From positions 1 to 45,176 of the forward strand of contig CAZKBP010000039.1 in NCBI GenBank assembly GCA_964551015.1: a DNA stretch of 45,176 bases, written 5' to 3'. Made by a program: the position numbers and the translations under genes. Under the pieces are notes generated by a model. The model did no database searches and was not told where the DNA came from. It saw nothing but the letters and a program-made list of their open reading frames with translations. Source of the DNA: CAZKBP01 sp964551015 (GTDB lineage Bacteria; Bacteroidota; Bacteroidia; Cytophagales; Microscillaceae). Shown here in pieces: positions 39,642-45,176 of this stretch; the stretch's first letter is position 1, and every line of letters begins with the position of its first letter.

Positions 39642-40682
39642 TTAACGTCCATACTTTTCTTTTAAATACGCTAGATAAGCCTTGAAGTTTGCGTCAAATT
39701 TTTCCTCAAATTCTTTTTCAAATTCATTTTGCTTACCCCGATAACGACGAAATGACATAAAGTAAGCATTGTTTGGTAGCTTATCTTTGAAGAGATTTTG
39801 GTAATAATCTGGGTTTTCAAAAGAGACAGTATCTAGATCGTCCACGATGTTTTGGATCAGTTCTTCCTTCAACTGTTGCTTTTGTGAGTGATTCTCATTC
39901 TTAAAACCACTATACAAGCTATCAAGTTTGTTTGCTCCCTGCAGAATATGCTCATAAAATTTATTGCCATCCACATCACGATGGGTATAAGCACGGTAAG
40001 GATCAGAGTTTTTTCCATACTTATTTTCTAAAAAAAGCAAAGCTCCATGATCTCCCACAAAATCAGCCAAATTCTCATTGTATTCTACCTGACCGCTGAT
40101 CCAGATCGTAGCGTGAGTCATTTCGTGAATGATTAAACTAGCCAAGCTTCCCTCTTGCCAGTATAACATACTAGACAAAATAGGATCACTAAACCACCCC
40201 AAAGTAGACCAAGCCGAAGGTTGATAAATATTCACATCTAGTCCTTCTTCCTCCAATTCTTCCACCAAACGATAAGCTAAGGTAGAATCAAAAAAACCTT
40301 TATAGGGCATCCTCCCCAAGGGGCCGTAGCTCCACTCCTTGGGTTTGAGTTCGAAGGGAGCGCAAGCCGTAACGGCCCAGAGAATTGGTTGGCCTGCTTG
40401 GTCATAAACTTTATCGTAGCTTCCTGCATCCTCCAAACCCAGCGAGTCAATCGCAAAAGTTTTAACCTCTTGAATTAGGTCGAGCTTCTCTTTGAAATAG
40501 ACCTTGAGCGAGTCTGGATAGTTGCCTTCTTCCAAAAATTTTTCATAAGATTTAGCTTCCCATAGAATGCTAAATTGCCCAATTCCCTGCCGAATACCGT
40601 AGATAATCAGATTGAAATACCAAATGAAGACTAGTAGAAATAGAGCTAATAAACCATAGAGGATTTTCTTTTTGAGTGTCAT
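39642..40682 (-). CDS. predicted membrane-anchored zinc aminopeptidase (PF10023 type)
   Basis: This is a 346-aa protein. One N-terminal transmembrane helix (8-27) is followed by IIYGIRQGIGQFSILWEAK, the typical family entry. The zinc site is HEMTH (His186, Glu187, His190) with the downstream NENLADFVGDHGA supplying a further acidic ligand. It should be an aminopeptidase facing the periplasm. On the - strand a TATTTTCG resembling the TAnnTTTG box lies about 40 bp upstream of the ATG. It is divergent from the GIN-domain gene. Confidence 0.85.
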   Translation of the reverse strand: MTLKKKILYGLLALFLLVFIWYFNLIIYGIRQGIGQFSILWEAKSYEKFLEEGNYPDSLKVYFKEKLDLIQEVKTFAIDSLGLEDAGSYDKVYDQAGQPILWAVTACAPFELKPKEWSYGPLGRMPYKGFFDSTLAYRLVEELEEEGLDVNIYQPSAWSTLGWFSDPILSSMLYWQEGSLASLIIHEMTHATIWISGQVEYNENLADFVGDHGALLFLENKYGKNSDPYRAYTHRDVDGNKFYEHILQGANKLDSLYSGFKNENHSQKQQLKEELIQNIVDDLDTVSFENPDYYQNLFKDKLPNNAYFMSFRRYRGKQNEFEKEFEEKFDANFKAYLAYLKEKYGR

Positions 40683-40794
40683 GGCTTGGGTTCAAGAATT
40701 TTTTACGAAAATAAGAAATTTTTTTCAGGAAGCTTGCAACGCCTCTCCTAGCAAGATGTCTTTATGATAGTTTAAGTTTCTAAACCAAATAACC

Positions 40795-41481
40795 ATGAAA
40801 ACAAAGATTACATTTTTACTAAGCCTGATTTTATTTCTTGCTCTGCAAATCAGTCAGGCACAACAAAAGGAAACCCGCTCCTTGGCTTCTTTCGAGCATC
40901 TAAAAGTCGGTGGGGTAGCTGAGATCACGCTTCAAGCAGGCAGTCAGGAATCGGCTGTAGTAACAGTTAAAAATATGTCATTGGCAGACCTGATTACTGA
41001 GGTCAAAAACAAAACGCTCTACATCCGTTTGAAGGAAAGCAACTATGATGATATTGAGATTAAAATTATCCTGACCTATCGTATGCTAAAATCCATTGAC
41101 CTGAGTGGGGCTTCTGTGGTCAAAGGCAATGCCACCCTAAAGGCTGATAAATTTGCGCTCCACTCGAGTGGAGCGAGTAAAGTATCTATCAAAGTAGATA
41201 CAAAATCACTTGTTTTGAAAGCCTCAGGAGCTAGTAATCTAGAAATTGCTGGTCAAGCAGATTACCAAGAAATTGGCATCAGCGGAGCCACAAATCTGAA
41301 GGCCATAAACCTCAACTCCCAAAAAGTCCGCCTGGATGTGAGTGGTGCGGGAAATCTCCAACTCAATGTAAATGAAGAGTTGAGCGGACAAATCAGCGGC
41401 ATGAGTAAGATCAAATATCGAGGCAACCCGAGTGTAAAGATTAGCAAATCTGGGATGGGCTCCATCACTCAAGTTAACTGA
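40795..41481 (+). CDS. DUF2807 (GIN-domain) exported protein
   Basis: This is a 228-aa protein. The signal peptide ends near ISQA-QQ. The mature part is a right-handed beta-helix-like repeat typical of the GIN/auto-transporter-adhesin-head family: FEHLKVGGVAEITLQAG at the start, then SGASVVKGNATLKADKF, SSGASKVSIKV, SGASNLEIAG, SGATNLKAI and SGAGNLQLNV. It is surface-exposed or periplasmic; a role in adhesion or envelope stress is family-level inference. The regulatory-looking region at 41508-41644 lies downstream. Confidence 0.88.
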   Translation: MKTKITFLLSLILFLALQISQAQQKETRSLASFEHLKVGGVAEITLQAGSQESAVVTVKNMSLADLITEVKNKTLYIRLKESNYDDIEIKIILTYRMLKSIDLSGASVVKGNATLKADKFALHSSGASKVSIKVDTKSLVLKASGASNLEIAGQADYQEIGISGATNLKAINLNSQKVRLDVSGAGNLQLNVNEELSGQISGMSKIKYRGNPSVKISKSGMGSITQVN

Positions 41482-41507
41482 TCTTGACAAAATACCTAAA
41501 AATACCC

Positions 41508-41572
41508 GTATAAATGCGTGTAAAATGGGTATAAATACGTATAGGTACTAACATACTTGGACGCTACTTTTG
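41508..41572 (+). promoter_or_regulatory. 21-bp-phased direct repeats followed by a consensus -7 box
   Basis: GTATAAATGCGTGTA (41508-41522) and GTATAAATACGTATA (41529-41543) match at 13 of 15 positions and are spaced exactly 21 bp start to start, two helical turns. TACTTTTG at 41565-41572 matches TAnnTTTG, with no good -33 at the usual distance. This fits an activator-dependent promoter whose regulator binds the repeats, in the style of LytTR or similar proteins. The regulator is unknown. Confidence 0.5.
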
Positions 41573-41595
41573 TAGTCCATAGCTGGTTGAAGGAT

Positions 41596-41644
41596 ATTGG
41601 AGGCTACTTCTGACACCCCCGTCAGAGCCTCCAATTATCTTTTT
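41596..41644 (+). terminator. branched terminator-like hairpin
   Basis: ATTGGAGGCT (41596-41605) pairs exactly with AGCCTCCAAT (41626-41635). An inner CTGAC (41610-41614) pairs with GTCAG (41621-41625), leaving an ACTT bulge. TATCTTTTT follows. It lies between the candidate promoter at 41565 and the carboxylase start at 41746. It could end the GIN-domain transcript, attenuate the carboxylase, or close a ~65-nt RNA. Confidence 0.7.
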
Positions 41645-41745
41645 GATAGACTCCCTTTCTCAATTCTGGCACATCCCTCTGTTTTTTCTTAACTTACCCC
41701 GACATTAGGATTAAGAAAAATATTCCATACACTTGACTTGATTAA

Positions 41746-44700
41746 ATGAATAAACTCCTCATTGCGAACCGAGGCGAAATTGCTATCCGCATCGCGCAAG
41801 CTGCTTACGAATTGGGAATCCCAACGCTTGCGGTGTATTCAGAAGATGATACATCATCCCTGCACATTCCCAAAGCAGAAGAAGCAGTTCCACTGACAGG
41901 GTCTGGAGTAGCTGCCTATCTGGATCTTCCCCAAATCATCCAAATCGCCAAAACCAAAGTAGCCAACTTGCTACACCCGGGCTATGGTTTTTTGAGTGAA
42001 AATGCCCACTTGGCCCGAGCTTGCGCAGAAGCGAATATTCACTTTGTAGGCCCATCCTCAGAAATATTAGAAACCTTAGGAGACAAGAGTAAAGCCCGCG
42101 CACTGGCTGAGGCATGTCAAGTACCACTCATCCCTGGCACCTCTCAGGCGACCTCTTTAGCAGAAGTACAATCTTTTTTTAGAGAGACCGCCAAGGATAC
42201 AGGAGTGGTCATCAAAGCCATCGCGGGTGGCGGGGGAAGAGGCATGCGAATGGTGCATCAAGAACAAGATCTAGAGGAAGCCTATCGGCAATGTCAGTCG
42301 GAAGCCAAGGCCGCTTTTGCTAGGGAGGAAGTATATGTAGAAAAATGGATTGCCTCGGCTCGCCACGTAGAAATTCAAGTACTCGGTGATGGTCATGGAA
42401 CGGTGGTTCATTTTGGGGAAAGAGAATGTAGTCTACAGCGTCGCCACCAAAAAATCGTAGAGATCGCCCCCTGCCCAGATATTTCTGCTAAACTGAGAGA
42501 AAAACTAATCCAATCTGCGCTGAAAATGGCTCGCCAGCTCAATTATGCCAGCTTGGGTACTTTTGAGTTTTTGGTAGAAGGCGATCTTAGCCAAGATGAC
42601 GCCCCTTATTATTTCATAGAAGCCAATCCGCGTATCCAAGTGGAGCACACCATCACCGAAGAAATTTACGGCGTAGATCTAGTCAAAGCACAATTAGCAC
42701 TTGCCACCGGTGCATCTCTCCAAGAGCTTCAATTGACATCAGCGCAAATACCCGAACCCAAGGGCTTTGCCATCCAAGCTCGGATCAATGCCGAGCGACT
42801 CGAGCCCTCGGGAAGAATTTTGCCCACGACGGGTCAGATCAAAACCCTAGCCTTACCGAGTGGCAAAGGAATCCGTATAGACAGTGCTATTTACCAAGCT
42901 TACCACAATGGCCCTCAATTTGATTCCTTACTGGCTAAGCTGATTGTGTACGAACGAACCGCTACTTTTTCGCAAATCTTGGCCAAGCTACAACGCGCGC
43001 TAAACGAGTGTCATCTAGAAGGGCTGGATACCAATCTTGCTTTCTTGAGTAGTTTGACCGATCATCCAGATTTAGCAAAAAATGCTTTTCATACCCGATT
43101 TATAGATGAAAAATGGGATGAATTATTATCAAAATTAGAGAAGCATTCACTAAAAACTTTTTTCGAGCAAAGCGAATCTTCTTCTGTGCAACAGGAAGAA
43201 ATTTCTATTCCAGCGGGATTAGAAGCCATTCGTAGCCCCATGCCCGGCAAAGTACTAGAGATCAAAGTTGAAGTTGGAGAGCAAATTCAAGCCGATCAAG
43301 CTCTATTGATTACCGAAGCTATGAAAATGGAATCGGTCATTACTGCCCAGCATACGGCAGTGGTTCGGGAGATTTTAGTACAACCCGAAGCTATTCTTCA
43401 AGAAAATCAAATTCTCTTACTGGTAGAAAATAAGGAGGGGGATGCAGTAAGTAGCTTGGAAGAAAAGGAAATTGATCTCTCCGAAATTCGCCCCGATCTG
43501 GCCGAAATGCTCCAGAGACAGGCTTTTACCAAAGATAAAAACCGCCCTCAGGCCATAGAAAAACGCCGAAAATACGGCCAACGTACCGCCCGTGAAAATA
43601 TCGACGATCTTTGCGACGAAGGCTCCTTTCGTGAATATGGCTCCTTGATTATTGCCGCCCAACGTCGCCGTCGTAAGCTGGAAGATTTGATTGAAAATAC
43701 ACCCGCCGATGGCCTTATTTCAGGGATTGGCTCTGTAAATGAGTTGTATTTTGGTAAAGAAAAGTCCCAATGCCTCGTGATGGCTTATGACTACACGGTA
43801 CTAGCGGGAACACAGGGAGCTTTGAACCATAAAAAAATGGATCGTCTCCTGCATATTGCCCAAGCATGGAAGATTCCTATCGTACTTTTTGCCGAAGGAG
43901 GAGGAGGGAGACCCGGTGATACTGATCCCATCGTGGTAGCAGGCTTGGACGTGATGACTTTTGCTCTTTTCGCCAGTATGAGTGGGAAAGTACCACGAGT
44001 TTCTATTGTCTCCCGTTATTGTTTTGCGGGAAATGCCGCCTTGGCGGGAGCCTCCGATGTAATTATCGCTACCGAAGATACTTCCCTCGGAATGGGTGGC
44101 CCAGCTATGATTGAAGGTGGAGGCTTAGGTATTTTTCATCCCAAGGAAGTAGGCCCGGCCAGCTTTCAGGCTCCTAATGGCGTGATTGATATCTTGGTGG
44201 AAAATGAGGAAGAAGCCGTGGAAAAAGCCAAGCAATACTTGGCTTATTTTCAAGGAAAAATTTCGGACTGGGACTGCGCCGACCAACGTTGGTTGAGAAG
44301 ATCAATACCCGAAAACCGTCGTCGGGTTTATGATATCCGGAAAGTCATCGAGACCTTGGCCGATACGGACTCGGTGCTGGAACTAAGAGCACATTTCGGC
44401 ATCGGGATGATTACCGCTTTGGTACGAATCGAGGGACAGCCTTTTGGCCTCATCGCCAATAACCCCATGCACTTGGGGGGAGCCATTGATTCGGAAGGAG
44501 CCGACAAGGCCGCTCGTTTTCTGCAGCTCTGTGATGCTTTTGATTTGCCTGTGATTTCTCTCTGTGATACTCCGGGAATTATGGTCGGCCCCGAAGCCGA
44601 AAAAACAGGAACGGTACGCCACGCGGCTCGTCTGTTCGTGAATGCCACCAACCTGAGTGTTCCTTACTTTACCGTGGTACTGCGGAAGGGCTACGGCTTA

Positions 44701-45039
44701 GGCGCACAAGCCATGGCGGCGGGCAGTTTTCATCAGGCTTTCTTTACCATTGCCTGGCCTACGGGTGAGTTTGGAGCCATGGGCTTGGAAGGGGCGGTAC
44801 GCTTGGGCTTTCGCAAAGAAATAGAACAGGCTGGAGATGAAGCCGCCCAAAAAGCACTCTTTGAAAAATTAGTCGCTGAGCAGTACGAAAGAGGAAAAGC
44901 CATCAACATGGCTTCTTTTATGGAGATTGACCAAGTAATTGACCCAACTGAAACCCGTGCTTGGATTTTGACAGGCTTTCGTGCCGCTCGTCCGAAATCT
45001 TCTGAACAGAAAAATAGAAAATTTATAGATACATGGTAA
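41746..45039 (+). CDS. single-chain biotin-dependent acyl-CoA carboxylase (BC-BCCP-CT)
   Basis: This is a 1097-aa protein. Residues 1-445 are biotin carboxylase (LLIANRGEIAIRI, KAIAGGGGRGMRMV, HFGERECSLQRRHQK, FIEANPRIQVEHT). Residues about 492-565 are the biotin carrier domain with the attachment Lys527 in TEAMKMES. The rest is a two-part carboxyltransferase (RPQAIEKRRKYGQRTARE, ADGLISGIG, EGGGGRPGDTD, then NNPMHLGGAIDSEGADKAARF and TVVLRKGYGLGAQAMA). All activities of an acyl-CoA carboxylase are on one chain, an arrangement reminiscent of the long-chain acyl-CoA carboxylases described from mycobacteria. Acyl-CoA preference cannot be read from motifs. Separate AccB/AccC/AccD genes are not in view. 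Confidence 0.92.
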   Translation: MNKLLIANRGEIAIRIAQAAYELGIPTLAVYSEDDTSSLHIPKAEEAVPLTGSGVAAYLDLPQIIQIAKTKVANLLHPGYGFLSENAHLARACAEANIHFVGPSSEILETLGDKSKARALAEACQVPLIPGTSQATSLAEVQSFFRETAKDTGVVIKAIAGGGGRGMRMVHQEQDLEEAYRQCQSEAKAAFAREEVYVEKWIASARHVEIQVLGDGHGTVVHFGERECSLQRRHQKIVEIAPCPDISAKLREKLIQSALKMARQLNYASLGTFEFLVEGDLSQDDAPYYFIEANPRIQVEHTITEEIYGVDLVKAQLALATGASLQELQLTSAQIPEPKGFAIQARINAERLEPSGRILPTTGQIKTLALPSGKGIRIDSAIYQAYHNGPQFDSLLAKLIVYERTATFSQILAKLQRALNECHLEGLDTNLAFLSSLTDHPDLAKNAFHTRFIDEKWDELLSKLEKHSLKTFFEQSESSSVQQEEISIPAGLEAIRSPMPGKVLEIKVEVGEQIQADQALLITEAMKMESVITAQHTAVVREILVQPEAILQENQILLLVENKEGDAVSSLEEKEIDLSEIRPDLAEMLQRQAFTKDKNRPQAIEKRRKYGQRTARENIDDLCDEGSFREYGSLIIAAQRRRRKLEDLIENTPADGLISGIGSVNELYFGKEKSQCLVMAYDYTVLAGTQGALNHKKMDRLLHIAQAWKIPIVLFAEGGGGRPGDTDPIVVAGLDVMTFALFASMSGKVPRVSIVSRYCFAGNAALAGASDVIIATEDTSLGMGGPAMIEGGGLGIFHPKEVGPASFQAPNGVIDILVENEEEAVEKAKQYLAYFQGKISDWDCADQRWLRRSIPENRRRVYDIRKVIETLADTDSVLELRAHFGIGMITALVRIEGQPFGLIANNPMHLGGAIDSEGADKAARFLQLCDAFDLPVISLCDTPGIMVGPEAEKTGTVRHAARLFVNATNLSVPYFTVVLRKGYGLGAQAMAAGSFHQAFFTIAWPTGEFGAMGLEGAVRLGFRKEIEQAGDEAAQKALFEKLVAEQYERGKAINMASFMEIDQVIDPTETRAWILTGFRAARPKSSEQKNRKFIDTW

Positions 45040-45066
45040 ATTAAGGCCAAAACTGGGTTCTTTGGG

Positions 45067-45176
45067 TTCTGGACTTAAGTTTTTAGGTGTGGGACCCCAA
45101 AGTTTCGGTTCTGGACTCAAATTTTTAGGTGTGGGACCCCAAAGTTTCGGTTCTGGACTCAAATTTTTAGGTGTGG
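45067..45176 (+). repeat. 42-bp tandem repeat running off the right edge
   Basis: Units at 45067-45108 and 45109-45150 and a partial unit at 45151-45176 share the sequence TTCTGGACTCAAATTTTTAG and GTGTGGGACCCCAAAGTTTC. The first unit has two substitutions. The array starts ~28 bp after the carboxylase stop. There are no spacers, so it is not a CRISPR. The 42-bp length keeps frame, but I see no gene that uses it. Confidence 0.9.

Noticed and set aside
44869..45162. - strand frame with a 14-residue repeat (SPEPKLWGPTPKNL)
   Set aside because: It is produced by the 42-bp tandem repeat and then runs antisense to the carboxylase gene; no start signal or family supports it.
45067..45176. CRISPR array at the right edge
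   Set aside because: The units are directly adjacent with no unique spacers, and no cas genes are present.

Overview
The window looks like chromosomal DNA of a Bacteroidota bacterium, probably of the Cytophagales/Saprospirales kind (inference; no rRNA is present). The reasons are the protein families seen (DUF4199, DUF3108, DUF4198, DUF2807/GIN, SiaC/DUF1987, PF10023 aminopeptidase, many lipoproteins), several matches to the Bacteroidota -7 promoter element TAnnTTTG, and the near absence of Shine-Dalgarno sequences. I saw no tRNA, rRNA, transposase, prophage or CRISPR array.

Layout. 1-3.8 kb: the 3' part of a DUF4157 protein that ends in an OmpA-like domain, followed by two tandem WG-repeat secreted proteins. 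The two share a 560-bp tract that I read as identical and also end in an OmpA-like domain. 3.9-13.9 kb: a PQQ/sorbosone-dehydrogenase-type lipoprotein, two membrane-anchored thioredoxin-fold proteins, a DUF4199 protein, a flavin amine oxidase, a secreted M14 carboxypeptidase and a two-domain FKBP lipoprotein. 14-25 kb, all on the + strand: a GABA-type aminotransferase, a GAF/PAS sensor with no output domain, a nitrilase-superfamily amidohydrolase, a large Orn/Lys/Arg-decarboxylase-family enzyme, an ATP-grasp ligase and a C45/acyltransferase-type Ntn hydrolase. This could be a pathway that makes, conjugates and trims an amine or amide. 25-32 kb, mostly on the - strand: an expanded SiaC-like protein, FolC, a TonB-like protein with ExbD, a cupin, hypotheticals, DUF952 and an AraC regulator. 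32-41.5 kb: a cyclophilin lipoprotein, two tiny Pmp3/YqaE membrane proteins, a KdnA-like DegT aminotransferase, a beta-propeller lipoprotein, DUF4198, a zinc alcohol dehydrogenase, DUF3108, a PF10023 aminopeptidase and a GIN-domain protein. 41.7-45 kb: a single-chain acyl-CoA carboxylase (BC-BCCP-CT), followed by a 42-bp tandem repeat that runs off the window.

Most of the window is ordinary housekeeping and envelope content. The parts most worth a second look are: (i) the DUF4157/OmpA-like gene with its homogenised paralogue pair; (ii) the amine/amide gene group with a 44-nt hairpin and a 38-codon ORF ahead of the decarboxylase; (iii) the SiaC domain split by an acidic insert; and (iv) the 41.5-41.65 kb intergenic region. 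There, 21-bp-phased direct repeats, a consensus -7 box and a terminator-like hairpin together predict a short regulated transcript. No single feature proves a new defence or mobile system. All functional assignments come from reading motifs, not from database searches.
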